A stretch of DNA of 64,000 nt from Trichoplusia ni (taxonomy: Eukaryota > Arthropoda > Insecta > Lepidoptera > Noctuidae). Where the stretch lies: positions 2,976,001 through 3,040,000 of the forward strand of contig NC_039481.1 in the NCBI RefSeq assembly GCF_003590095.1, in the 5' to 3' direction. The notes beneath the pieces were generated by a model. That model saw nothing but the letters and a program-made list of their open reading frames with translations, was not told the origin of the DNA and searched no databases. A program made the position numbers and the translations under genes. Of the stretch, positions 36,641-49,332 are shown one piece after another (position 1 is the stretch's first letter; each line of letters starts with the position of its first letter).

Positions 36641-37554
36641 ACACAAATATTAAATTCCTTAGAGGTAGTCGTAAGAGGGACATTAAAAATAGTAAATCTG
36701 TAAGTTATGGGAAAGACATAATTCATTGTTACGGGCAACCAAGAATAACTAGTATTTAAATAAATAAAAAATCTATGATAAATATATTGCGTCGAATTAT
36801 CGAATTTGAATCCAATTCAAGTCAAATTTGATCGAACGCTTAAATATTTTGACTTCGGACAGCCGTAAGTGCCTCAATGTAAATACGCCCTAAGGCATCA
36901 GAGGCTAGAAACTTCATTACAACTCCCATTCAAACTAAATTAATTCGGTTTGTCTGTATGGTAATAGCTAGTTAGCGTCTTACAATACCAACGCCGTTCA
37001 GCACAGAGTATGTGCTTAACCGATCTAAGTTAGCGCAAGTTTGACTTCAATCTATAAATATTTATTGCTGATTATACCATGTTCAGGTATTTTGGATTTA
37101 AGCTATGTTGTATATGTATATTTATGTAAATATCCATGTAAACTTAAATTACCTTTTAGCGTTAACATCCCTTGGAATAATTATCAGGTTGACGAATTTT
37201 TGAAATATAAGAAAGTTGTGAATTGAATTAAAAAAATAGCAAAAGCTTATTTTATAATCAATATGGTAAGCGGTAAATAAATCAATTATCTTGGTGTAAA
37301 AATTAGTTTTATATTTCGTTTAATAAAGAAATTAACCTTAAACAGTTGGCATTTCTGTTTTATAATTACGCTACAATAATTAATTTAGAAGTTATTGAAT
37401 CCGACTAATATGCCTAAGTTATTCTTCATTGTAAAATCTGTATCGCCACTTATAAATAGGTTCTGTTTATTCTGTATCCGACAGGTAATTTCGTGTTTGT
37501 TTAGCCCATACATGAAACATATCGATACGAATACTTGCTTACTAACCTATTCAG

Positions 37555-37625
37555 CCACGCGTGAGCGTGAGCGTGAGCGTGACATCGCTCTACATGGCGT
37601 AGTGCCGTCTCTCTTCCACACCCGC
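37555..37625 (+). repeat. (GAGCGT)n microsatellite joined to a CTCTCTTCCACA repeat end
   Basis: Three tandem copies of GTGAGC (GTGAGCGTGAGCGTGAGCGT) run into CATGGCGTAGTGCCGTCTCT and CTTCCACAC, the end of the family seen at 32115 and 49150. Confidence 0.6.
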
Positions 37626-38668
37626 CATATTTAAAGAAAGAGGTTTACACCCAGTTCCCTAATAACACATAATTACGAAATAACAGTTCGTTTCCTTTTT
37701 CTGAAACCAATTCGTTTTGGTTTGCGAAAGACGTGAAAGGGATAATATAATCCACAGGTACAGCACTAATGTTGAATCGATTTTGAAAGGCCATTCAAGT
37801 AAGTAATTATTGTATTATGAAGGGTTTATTACGTTATAAACCCTTTTACGTTGAAATATGTTTTGTATAAAAATATCAAGAATGGAATATTTATTTTCGA
37901 ATGTTAAGTTGGAATAAACAAATCTTGTTTAAAAGGATTCATTTTTTTTGCCGTTTCAACAACGGACGTCCCGTTGTTTCCGAGAATAAAGATAATCTGT
38001 TTTTTTTTATTATTGAAAGAAAAACAACAAACGTAATAAACAAATATTGGCTATTACATTCTTAAAACATGCTAGCTTGGATTTTTCGTAGCTGGTGTTC
38101 GACGGCGTAGCACATTTCGTAGCTGCGTAGACCTCTGAAAACTCGCGTAGAAACTCTAATGTTGCTGGTACGTTTAATGATACTAAAAAAGTATATTCTT
38201 TGGCTAATGTTCTGCGCTTCTATTAAACTTTTGAGTACATACATTAAGCTTCGTAGCTTACATGTGATAAAGGTGTTTGAAAATAAATTTACTTATCTAA
38301 TCTAAAATGTTTCGGTAAGTACTTTGGCTGAATTATGAGGCAATGTTAGTAACCTGCTTTATTTTAGCTCTTAAAAGGCTTTTGAATTTGGCAATGAGTA
38401 AGGTTTTTTGAAATATAAATTCTTGTCTCATTTCATAATGTTAATGTTTGTTCTATTAATTTCCTAATTAAGATGACTTTCATGCTAAAGTTTTTAATGG
38501 TTGCAAGTAACCGAATGCAACAGAGATCTTGATGTTTAAAAGAAGAGAGATATAACGAAGAGAGATATGACATATTATGTCAGTCTACAGCCTAAATATT
38601 ACAGAACTGACCAAAAATGGCCAGTGTAGAAAAAAACTTGTTGATGCCTTTTATACAGCCTCTTTTGA

Positions 38669-39398
38669 ATGTCCGTATGGATTGAGGAGCCACTTTCGAT
38701 TTAAAAAGGAAGCTCGCCCCCTTATTTAGTAGGAAAGTAAATAATTTTGTAGACCGAATTCTGAAATTTGTAGTATAATATGTCTAAAGTTATGTAACTG
38801 TGAATGTGGCTCCTCAATCCAAACATCTGAATTGAGGAGCCACCTGAAACACGGAAAGTATTCCATGTATATTTTTGAAAATTTTGTATCATTTAGTAGC
38901 AATTGTGTATAGTGTCTACTAAAAATTTGAGCCCAGTACTGTTTATATTCAAGAATATACAATACTTTTAATGTGGCTCCTCGATCTATACACAAGAGCA
39001 TGAATTGCCATGAAAGTTATTGGTCAATTTATATTCCACTCTAAAGACATTTAGTAGTAAGTGTGTTCGAATTTGTAGTATATGGACAAAGTAGTAGACT
39101 GAGCGAATTTAATAAATAAATGCATTTCATTTGGCTCCTCAATCGTGACGTCTGCATAATAAATAATTGACTGTACCTACCTGAGATCAAAACGGAATAA
39201 AATACCAGAGACACTAACATTTAGTATAAACGGTCTACTAAATGCATATGCACAGATCAACATTGTATATGTTCGGTATCTGAAAAACAAATCACTTCTA
39301 AATATTCCTTACGAATTCGCTATTTAGGGTGACCATGTTATATGAATTAAACTAGGATGATTCATTTTTGAAATTAAATTTTTCGACAATATTCGGTA
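38669..39398 (+). repeat. Left arm of the fold-back element with five TGGCTCCTCAATC motifs
   Basis: The motif occurs at 38679-38693 (inverted), 38806-38820, 38830-38843 (inverted), 38973-38986 (TCGATC variant) and 39131-39144. Between motifs the words ATTTAGTAG or its inverse CTACTAAA recur (for example 38725, 38891, 38922, 39050, 39231), as does AATTTGTAGTATA. The arm is therefore built from diverged subrepeats of roughly 150 bases. Such arrays in long-armed elements often bind transposase; that function is inferred. Confidence 0.88.
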
Positions 39399-39422
39399 TG
39401 TTTTTGGAATCCAAAGTTAGTT

Positions 39423-39781
39423 AAGTAGAAGATGCAATTTGTATTGTAGAAGAAAATAACGTTTGCACATCTTGTAACCACCAAACAGTGTGTAAATATA
39501 CTGTATCAAAAACAGTGTCATTTGAACTAAATGTTTCTACGAGGTTTAGAGTAAACGAGGTACCAGAAGCTATAATGATTTCAAGTAGCTTATATACTTT
39601 AATAGGCGTTATAGAATTTATCCCTGCGATTAGCGAAGCTGGAATGGGTCACTATAAATGTCACTACCCAGCGAATGATGAGATGTTTTGTTATGATGAC
39701 TATGATTCTCACTGTAAAATTCATAAAAGCACCGACCAACCAATATTAATTCATTCTTTAACTTATGTCGAAATTGACTAG
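39423..39781 (+). pseudogene. Ubiquitin-specific-protease-like terminal exon fragment captured in the element
   Basis: The open frame runs from about 39430 to TAG at 39779-39781, entering after TTGTATTGTAG, a plausible splice acceptor. It encodes CTSCNHQTVCKY (a CxxC zinc-ribbon-like pair), SFELNVSTRF, then SLYTLIGVIEF, GMGHYKCHYP and EMFCYDDYDS. YTLIGVIEF..GHY..FCYDDY matches the His-box region of the USP deubiquitinase family (Y-x-L-x-G-V-V..GHY..W-x-x-DD). The Cys-box half of the catalytic domain is absent, so it cannot be an active protease alone. It is either a captured host exon or the last exon of a larger protein of the autonomous parent element. Confidence 0.6.
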
Positions 39782-39815
39782 ATACTAAATATCCTAAACC
39801 TATGAAGAATCTTTG

Positions 39816-40545
39816 TACCGAATATTGTCGAAAAATTAAATATCAAAAATGAATCATCCTAGTTTAATTCATATAACATGGTCACCCTAAATAGCGAATT
39901 CGTAAGGAATATTTAGAAGTGATTTGTTTTTCAGATACCGAACATATACAATGTTGATCTGTGCATATGTATTTAGTAGACCGTTTATACTAAATGTTAG
40001 TGTCTCTGGTATTTTATTCCGTTTTGATCTCAGGTAGGTACAGTCAATTATTTATTATGCAGACGTCACGATTGAGGAGCCAAATGAAATGCATTTATTT
40101 ATTAAATTCGCTCAGTCTACTACTTTGTCCATATACTACAAATTCGAACACACTTACTACTAAATGTCTTTAGAGTGGAATATAAATTGACCAATAACTT
40201 TCATGGCAATTCATGCTCTTGTGTATAGATCGAGGAGCCACATTAAAAGTATTGTATATTCTTGAATATAAACAGTACTGGGCTCAAATTTTTAGTAGAC
40301 ACTATACACAATTGCTACTAAATGATACAAAATTTTCAAAAATATACATGGAATACTTTCCGTGTTTCAGGTGGCTCCTCAATTCAGATGTTTGGATTGA
40401 GGAGCCACATTCACAGTTACATAACTTTAGACATATTATACTACAAATTTCAGAATTCGGTCTACAAAATTATTTACTTTCCTACTAAATAAGGGGGCGA
40501 GCTTCCTTTTTAAATCGAAAGTGGCTCCTCAATCCATACGGACAT
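39816..40545 (-). repeat. Right arm of the fold-back element
   Basis: Inverted copy of 38669-39398. Every left-arm position p corresponds to 79214 minus p. Observed differences include G/A near 39244 versus 39970 and two or three bases near 39372 versus 39842. The identical 91-codon ORFs at 38726-39001 (minus) and 40213-40488 (plus) are consequences of the symmetry. Confidence 0.9.
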
Positions 40546-40553
40546 TCTTTTGA

Positions 40554-43470
40554 TAGGCAAACTTTGGACATAACTTGACGGGAACCAACAAGCGGGTTGG
40601 TGTCTACAAAGCAAATCGAATCATTGAAAGGTTTTAAGTTATTTTACACTTGGATTGTTAACAAAGCCATCGGCCGCTGCCTATGTATTTTAAATCCATA
40701 CGCTTCTGCCAAAAGATAATTCGTCCCTTTTAAATTAAGCAGTGAAATATACATAATTTTGAGCATTAAAACTATGGCAACTGTGGATACTCAAGAGATG
40801 GACGTGACTTATATGGTAAAGTTGGTTTGCAGTTCTATTGCAGCCGTGATAACTGCATTCAAACGGCAAATTTGCAGTTGGATTGCAGTTGAAATGCAGT
40901 CCGTCTATCTAGAGCCTATGATACAACGTTTCACACAGCACACGATTTAGGCTGTTTGGTTTTTATTTGGCGATGATATTATTTTGATTTCTTAAAAAAC
41001 GACTCCTGTATTAAGAACTTCTTGGCGTCGCGGGGGGTTACATAAAGATTCAAGTGACCTGCAATCTTTATAATGTTTCATTCAGTTCACAAGCTTTGCA
41101 CTGACTTCGTACCGAAACCCGCGTTCACTGTTAGCTTATATGGTTGAATTATAATAAAGGTAGAGTTATGGAAGTGTGAATGTTAGCTGAAGTATACTGC
41201 AGGCTTCAATTGTTCAAGTGTTGAGCCTTTGAAAAGCTTCCACGTTGTAAAGAAATATCGTAGTTTGGAAAATGGAGTTGTATTTGAACACGTCTTCGAC
41301 AATAGGGCTGTACGTAAAATAATACATTGTTTAGAAGTAATACGAAGAACAAATAATTCAATAATTTAAAAGATACCACACAAATAAGCTAAAAACAAAT
41401 CAGTTTGTAGGGAAACCGTCAACAACAGTTACTTAGCACCAATCTTTATTTAAGTATATCATGTGTGAAATTTTCTTGGCTGACAGACAGATGGACAGAA
41501 AACGGTGCCTTAGTAATAGAGCTTCGTATCCAAAAAAAAACATTAAAGAGAAAATTAATACGATTACGGACTTCAAATTTCGGCCGAAAGAACCATAACC
41601 AACTAAAACTTCACTTGAGTGCCAAACGAAATAAAAAGTTATAACGTTTTGTTTCAAACAACACTCGACAAGTGACTAAATCTCGATTTTCACAACTCTT
41701 AGCGGAGTTTGGTAACAGTAACTTCTTACTCTCATACTTACTGTATGCGGCGTAAAGAGGTTTTATGTCGAACTAAATTACGGCTAGAATTGTAAAAGTT
41801 GAAGCGATGATTAATCGTGTGTGCTTACTGGCTGATCACAGACTTAGCTGGTAACTGTAGGCGAAGTTTAACATGAGTCTAGAATAGTCTAGATGCAGTA
41901 GGATGACTGAGCTATGTATGTGTCCTTTTTTGAAGTGTATTTTTTGAATGCATTGTTCAGTTTTCTGAAATAAGTATATTATGTGTATTGTCTAAAACAT
42001 AAAGAATACTTTCCTGTAACAGGCTTTTAAACCGTAACGTATATTTAATGCATATTGTAAAACAAACTCGTTTTAAATTTTAGATACCATATTCTGTCAA
42101 AACGGGTAGGTTAAGTAATATGTCCCTCCCTTACTCTTTTTTCGTTTGCTTTGGTATTCATATACTAGAAATTGACTATAATAGACATAATGAATATGTC
42201 AAAGCAACATTTGCTGGGTAATAATATTCAGGTAGCTGTTGGTGAAACTAATAAATAAATATTTCTCGCTATTCTTAGTTCTTGCGTCACTATAAAATAC
42301 TAGAAACAGTGCTCATTAAGAGGACGTTATAGATGAGCACATACCTATGAGCACTCGTATATGTAAGGCCCCTCGGTCGCAACGCTACAGAAGTATTCAT
42401 TACTCCAAGCAACGCCCGATACGACACTTGAGTATCTCTGTGTATGGGGCCTTAGTCAAAAGTCTATTAGAGTAGAAGTTACTGTTTTTACTAAGTTTAA
42501 CAATAAACTGAAATAGAGAAAACAAGGAACTTTAATAACACTCAAAACTCAACTGGGCTGTGGTTTTGATGAACAAGTAGCGAGCCGTTCGAAATATTAA
42601 TTCAAGTAGAGTTTCATTTACTTAAAGTTTGTTTCTTGGTTACTCCAACTGCTATTTAAGCCTATTCATATTCAAAGTTATAGTTCGTAGTGGTTATAAG
42701 TAGATGATATTAAAATAGCTTTTTCAAGAAATGCGGTTCTTTTTCTACATAAGTACACCTAGAAGAGCTAATGACGTTGAGAAGTCTGGACAAGTTTTCT
42801 TACTTGCTTTACACTCAAAGATGACGTATTGAAGATTTTTCGTGCTGACATAACTTAAAGTGAAGATATAATTGTAATGGAAATATTTGTTTCATTCGAG
42901 GAAAACTCAACTGCAATTTCGACACCGCGTCCGCTCATGACAGCACCTGTACTTACTACTGTTGGCTGATCCCGATAAATACACATGAATGAATTGTTCT
43001 CACACAAAACTTATTGCATATATGATGTAAATAAGTTCTCAGGCCTCATAAGTAAAAACTGGAAGTAGACTGCCAAGACTTTTACCCAACCGCGGGACAT
43101 TCAAGAAAAATATTGAATGAAATAAGCAATAGGGTTCATTACAAAGTTAAATTATGGTCCTTTTCCAACCAAGATTTCAGACCTCTTATTAAATATGCCG
43201 AACAAAATAGAATCAAATAATCTTAAGGATAAAATATCATCCGCATCCGTTGTCTGTGGACTTGATTAAGTAAATAAACATCGAGATATATTTTAGTAGG
43301 GCATTGAGAGCACAGATGTTACTAAGTCGAGACCGCTGAGATAGAGTCCGCTGTGAACTTCATGCAAAGCTTGATTTACCACTAAGCTATCTAGCTATCT
43401 AACACAAGGATATAGGTGCTTAAATAGAAACAGCTGTTACCAGAAACTGCATAAAATTAATATTTGCTCA
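40554..43470. other. AT-rich intergenic stretch
   Basis: No supported gene. Holds a minus-strand fragment of the CGTACCCAAAGGG-type family at about 41455-41535 (GACAGACAGATGGACAG; GCCTTAGTAATAGAGCTTCG) and a GCAACATTTGCTGGG element tail near 42200. Confidence 0.45.
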
Positions 43471-43640
43471 GGATTCCGTACCCGTATGGGTAAAACAGAA
43501 CCTTATTACTGAGGCTCCGCTGTCTGTCCGTCAGTTCGTTCGTCCGTCAGCGGACTGTATCTTATGAACCGTGACCGTTAGACACTTGAAATTTTCACAT
43601 ATTATATTTTTTATAACAAATACTAGGTCGGAGCTAAGCA
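43471..43640 (+). repeat. Best-preserved head of the CGTACCCAAAGGG-type dispersed element
   Basis: GATTCCGTACCCGTATGGGT, AAAACAGAACCTTATTACTG, AGGCTCCGCTGTCTGTCCGT and ATCTTATGAACCGTGACCG lie in order. Other copies in the window can be aligned to this one. Confidence 0.75.
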
Positions 43641-44004
43641 ATGCTTGTTACGGTCATAAATTTGTTGGGGGGAACCTTTTTATTCGATCAAGCCGAACTG
43701 ACAGACGTGATAGACATTCATAATTATATCAATTACTATATCGCACAAACAAAAAAAAAAAAACAAAATCTCATTCTGAACAATATAATATTTTCTACTG
43801 AACATGAAGTCTTCAAATCGTCAAAAAGGTCTTTGGCACGTGCGAGGATTACGGGATATTGTGATGTAAATCCGAGATTATACTAAAATTATTTCCGTTC
43901 AATCATATGCGACAACCGAGTGTGTGTACAACGAAATTAGAACTTACTACGTTGTAATAAGAACGATGTTCAAAGTCATGTACTGATCTACGAGCGATTG
44001 TCGT

Positions 44005-44130
44005 ACTGGGGCATACTACTTGAAGTAAAGCTGTCTCGAATGTTGGAGTGAGACAGTGCTGTACACTGCATGGAGCGGCATCTTCTTTTCACAAATACAA
44101 CGATTTTTTTTGTAAGAGATGCTGGTAGGC
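44005..44130 (+). repeat. Copy of the GAGCGGCATCT.. dispersed repeat
   Basis: GGAGTGAGACAGTGCTGTAC, TGCATGGAGCGGCATCTTCT and TTTCACAAATACAACG correspond to 32115-32235. Confidence 0.6.
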
Positions 44131-47100
44131 CCCTTGAGGTTTTGCCGTTCTGATTCTCACTTGTTTCCGTATGTTATCGTCGTATTCTGATCTCATCAAT
44201 CATCTTAGCGAATGTTCTTTATTTCAGACGTTTTTTTTAACTGATCGAGGCTTGCCGACATTTAAGATTGGCGTGTTAGATCGAATATGTTGTTCCTAAC
44301 TGGATTTTTTTGCACATTGGGTTGGTATTTGGAAGACTTTTCTGTTGATTTCATGCTACAAATATGAAAATAATAGAACTATATGACTTTTTTATTGCGA
44401 TTTATGCAATTTATTCTTACTTTGTATATATTGTGTGCAGTTTTATAGTTTACTGTTTAGGTAAAGACCATGATTTGATATTATCTTTACATAAAACAAT
44501 TACAACCAACCATTTTAAGGCTCGTACTCAAGGCATATTTAATGCTAAGCTTCGAATTCTTAGACATTCTGAGATATCATAAATATATGAAAAGTAAAAA
44601 TAAGATTCACATTCAATCATATTGAATTCATTTTTACGTAGCGATTATTAGATTTTTCTTAGACTGGAATAGTGTTTTACCAAAGAATATTATGCATTAT
44701 CTGTAACTTTAAAAGGTTTACCTTGCCATGCAAAACTTATTTAATAGAATATTCTATCCGAGGTATGTACGAAAATACACTATCAGTAAGATGCATTTTA
44801 AGGGGTTTTAATACACTGCAACATTGAAATACGAAATGCAACATGATCCTTACATTTTAATTGTAAAACGAAACTGAAAACTTGAATATTAACGTTGCGT
44901 ATTTTTGATACTTTGGAATTGTTAGGGAATAATATTGCACGAATTGATTTAATTATCAGTATAAAAGTACTATCTATTATGTGGTAGAATAAAAATATTT
45001 TTATTTTATGTTATACTTCAAAGTTTATCTTTCTTGTTTTCGTGTTATGAATTTTCACTCCGGTTACGTGTCCTGACGCAAGTTTAACATTTTTTACGTA
45101 TTAGAAAAAAGTGTACTACGCCGCATTCCGCTAAAGAAATTTTCAATTAAAAAACTAAGCTAAAATACTCACTTAACAGATTAAATGAAGACATTACAGA
45201 AATCAAACCGAATCACAGTGACTTGCGTTTTTCGCCGACTTCATTGTGATTTCGGTAATGCTTATTATCATAATCTATTGAATCCCCTCAATGGATTAAT
45301 TCTTTTATCTTTACAAAAGAATTTCTAATCTCCGATTTTCCTTATCCTTTTCATAAAACGTTTATCCGATTGTATTTTTCTTTCTTGTAATTTAAGCTTT
45401 TGTTCGATTCAAATGAGATTGGAACGGATGAAAGTTTAATTTAAAAATTTGTAACAAAGGCCTAATGACCTTTAAACTTTAGCGCTTTTGTTCATTAACT
45501 CTTCTTATTATAAATCTGTTTAATGTAAATGTGGAGACTATTAGCTACGGTTGAAGTTTGGAGTATCGAAAGGTTAAGCAGGATAAGCAATTAACATTCT
45601 ATAAGTAGATCAGTAGAGTAGCTCCTGTTTTCTGTGGGTTGACTAATTTGATGTGGTTCCGTGTGGTTACGGATTATAGGTATCCTTAACCTAGTTTGCG
45701 CGCTACAATCGGAGCATTGATTGACGGGAAATATTATATTTGTGACTGATTTTAACCTTCTATTATTTGACTATTATATTTGTGATTGATTTTAAGATCA
45801 ATCCTTAACCAAAGTGTAAAAACGGAATCATTAGGGTTCTCTTGTCTCTTGTTAAATGGTGTTAGCTTATAAGTTGTCAAGTCAATTTATGTACCAACGA
45901 CGAATACGTTTGCGTTATATTAAAAAAAACACACAAAGAAAATAAATATTATTGTTCCAAAAATAGAGTCAGTGGGGTTCACCGAACACATTACAAATAG
46001 AATTGAAGACAGACACTCGATTATAGATCGTCACAAAATTAGACAGTTGTTGGTGCAAGGAAATGTAGATCCTTTGAACCCAGAATGCCCTTACACTAAT
46101 TATAGGGTGTGATGTACCTTCACGGGTAGCGTGGGCCCCGGAATCCTTTTAGGGAACGTAACTCAATAGTGTTTAAATGTACTTAAACGTTATTCAATAA
46201 AGACCATTTATATACGGCTCGTATGAGACATGATACAGTTCAGAAAGCTTTCGGTTATTAAAATTTCAGAGGTCAACGATATCTGGACAGGGATTTTAAA
46301 TTAGATTATTTTTTTATTAAATTTAATTCAAATTTGTCATGATCGTTGATTTGTTATGATTTTTATGCAGTTATGAAAGGTTTAAGAATAGTAATAGTTT
46401 TGACCCTATTTCTAAGGCACTGATGTCTGTTGATCTGTCATCAAGCTGCATCTAAGAACCGTAATAGCTCAAGAGTTAAAAATAAAAATCGAGGTTAAAT
46501 AACGGTTGCTGAGATCATAAATTTGACATACCATTTTGGAAAATTTTGGCCCTCAGGGTTACGAGTCGACTCATAGTTAACCGATTTTTTTACATTTCCT
46601 TTTTATAAGAAGGTTGGTGAAGAAGGTTTTGTATTGACCACTTTGGTTATGATATCAAGGGTTAATACAATACTCAATTATAATTCCAATACATATTGAT
46701 ACGACTAATTCAATTATTGGAGTGCCAATATTAATAATGGTAATTAATATTATTTTGGAACGCTCAATTTGTGAAATGTGCATATTTATTCAACTGCCGC
46801 GGGAGTACAAATATTTATTGATAAAGATAACGTTTCATTCTATTGTTATAGGTCATTAGTCTGGCTATTTTTGGCCAGTAATTATGATATCACGATTAAA
46901 GGTTCCCATTAAATATTGACAAATCGAAAGGCCGATAAAGGTCGTCGTGATATTTTGACCAAAAAATAACAATAACAACGCATGTCTTTATGACAACACT
47001 TGTGCTTCCATATGGAGTTCAGTTGGTCTTCGATTCTTCTGATTTGAAAAGGTGACAGTAAGAGAGAATTTATAAAGTGTAAGTCTGCATTTTAATAGGC

Positions 47101-49125
47101 TAAATTTTAAAAATCGTAACCTGTGTTATTTTTTCATAGAACATTATTTTTGTATGTTTTAGAAAAGGACGTTGAAAGCTCCTCTAAAATTTGTAGATAC
47201 TTTTCAACTTAAACGTTTTTCTATGGTGTGTTTTCCTCTGTTATTAATTCCAATAAACTTTTTATTGTTTATTATTAAAGTAAAGCATGTAAGTAAAATC
47301 TTCTTCATATCGTTACGAATTAAAAAAGAACAAAATTCAAATTCATTTGTTTTTAATTCAATACAAACGTGCAAGGCATTGAAAACTAATATCGTACACG
47401 TCTAAGTTTTTCTCTACCGTCGCGAGTAAAAAACAATTGAATACGTAGTACATTTGTATGGATATCAAACTATTCTGAAGAAACTCTATAAAGGTTGTTT
47501 GCCACTTGTGAGCCACGCTGACGTATGGCTTCCATTTTATTTTATTGCCCATTAACTGCAGGAGCCATTGTTATACTTTTTTTCTGATATCCGCAGACTG
47601 TGGCGTATTTGTTAAGGCTTTTTATTTATGGTAGAAAGTATTAACATGGAAGGTATATTTTTTCTTCTACAGAGAACGTCAGTTTATATACATTCAGAAA
47701 AATAGAGCAGTTTGAGTTTAAAAGTAGGCACTTATTTACAAGTATAGCTGGGATAAATGTCAAGTCGAAACTACTTTTATATTTATATGTATATTTTACT
47801 ACTTTAACTGTTAAAGGCATTATGATACTTCACACAATCTTGGCAATATTTGGATTTCAAGGTCAGGTCAGGTTCAGGTCAAAAAGACGACTGAGTTTGC
47901 TTCGGCATATTTTTGTTGGTCTGAAGCGGTCATTTCCGATAAATACACAGAATATACGAACTAACATTACCTACATAAATGATTATGAATCTACCGCAAA
48001 AAAAGTTATTTAAAAAATATCCTACAATCACAAAAGTAAATAATTTATTTTCAAAAGTAAATTAAAAATAATTGACGTTATTTTGTTCTGCCATTACGTA
48101 CCCAATAATCATGTCGTATTTGTTTTCTTAGTTAAATTATAGCCTTAACCGAATCGTTAATTTTGTTTAGTCTATCTTAAACCAACCTTCAAATGGAGTA
48201 CGTTGACGGTCATTAGCCCTAGGGCGTATCAAATAAAGTAAACAAGTGAATATCGAATACGTAAACCCACAAGCTTTTTGTAACTGTAAATAATCTTGAT
48301 ACAAATGTAAACAGATTCTACACGAACATGTTGTTAGCCCGTATTAAAGCAACTCTATAATTTGGAATTCGAATTGAATAATAGCTAATAATAAGCAGAA
48401 ACATTAGCAAGCTATAAAGTAGCAATTCTGTCCACAGAGTAATTTTTTTTTTACTTGTTGACATGCCATTTCTATATTCAACCAAATGAGCCAGACACGC
48501 AACATTCAGAATAAATTCACCCCGTCATATATCTTTTGATAAGTCTAAATGAAGTAAATAGGTAGTAAATTACAATTTCTAGCGAGGTCGTTTGGTAGCT
48601 AATTAGGGCCATTATTTATAGGCTTAGCAGGGCATTGTTAATGCAGGACTAGATCTTCTCATTAATTACCGGGAATACGGACTGCATTGTCTAAACTCCG
48701 GACATATGTTTGCCGCGACCTACTTTTGGTTGACTTGTGCCTGTCACCCATATGTCACCTGTATCTTCGCAGGCGTTAATTAAGGAAGAAGGTATGTCTA
48801 GGATCTTGTCTAGATCAGAATTGTGTCTTCTGGGAATAGAAAATAATCAAAAGAATGCACTTGTTTAAAAAAAATATAAATAATAACATTTTTTGAGATG
48901 TTTTTTGTCGAATCTTTGAAACCTTTGTAGGTAAATGGTGTTTATGCTGAGTTAAATTATAACTGTGTAGTATTTAGTTTCTATCGCATAGTTTCTAACG
49001 GCACACGTGTAGACATCCACTTCCACTCACAGTGGAACACAGATAGTAGAAATGTGACAAAACTTTATTTGCTCAACTTCACGGCACAAAAGGCTACCAT
49101 AAATATATCTAAGTAGGTATATCCA
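44131..49125. other. AT-rich intergenic stretch
   Basis: No supported gene. Contains a decayed CGTACCCAAAGGG-type copy at about 46376-46530 (CTGTTGATCTGTCATCAAGC; ATCGAGGTTAAATAACGGTT) and a CCGATAAATACACAG fragment near 47937. Remaining short ORFs lack protein features. Confidence 0.45.
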
Positions 49126-49149
49126 TTGCCACTAGTGCACTGTCAACCA

Positions 49150-49332
49150 ATAAGTGGTTTAGATCCATTTACTGGACATCATAACGCCGACGCCTGGGGC
49201 TTATTACCACATCTTAAAGTGAGACTTGCATTTGTGGAAGCGAGACGGTGCATTACACGCTGTAGAGTGGTATCTCCCTTCCACATGCTCTTAAACTGCA
49301 ACTGTCTTAATTTAAGAGGTGGTAGTAGGATC
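49150..49332 (+). repeat. Copy of the GAGACGGTGC/TCTCCCTTCCACA dispersed repeat, longest copy
   Basis: TGGGGCTTATTACCACATCT, GAAGCGAGACGGTGCATTAC, GCTGTAGAGTGGTATCTCCC and AAGAGGTGGTAGTAGGATCC give the complete block order. The plus ORF 49126-49344 lies inside it. Confidence 0.65.

Larger units (their letters stand above)
38661..40553. mobile_element. Fold-back element with 730-bp inverted arms and 8-bp target duplication
   Basis: The element proper is 38669-40545 (1877 bp). Left arm 38669-39398 and right arm 39816-40545 are inverted copies of equal length (730 bp) with only a handful of mismatches and no indel. The ends are ATGTCCGTATGG and CCATACGGACAT. TCTTTTGA stands immediately outside both ends (38661-38668 and 40546-40553). 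Such long arms recall Foldback and Galileo elements. An 8-bp duplication would fit the hAT, P or Merlin superfamilies, but no transposase is present and the ends match no family I can name. The 417-bp centre carries a protease-like fragment. Near identity of the arms suggests a recent insertion or ongoing gene conversion. Confidence 0.93.

Noticed and set aside
38726..39001. 91-codon ORF, repeated identically at 40213-40488 on the other strand
   Set aside because: It lies wholly in the inverted arms and crosses the TGGCTCCTCAATC motifs; it has no start context or protein features. The identity is caused by arm symmetry.
47172..47405. Plus-strand ORF of 77 codons with a hydrophobic middle
   Set aside because: Low-complexity Phe/Ile/Lys composition expected of AT-rich non-coding DNA.
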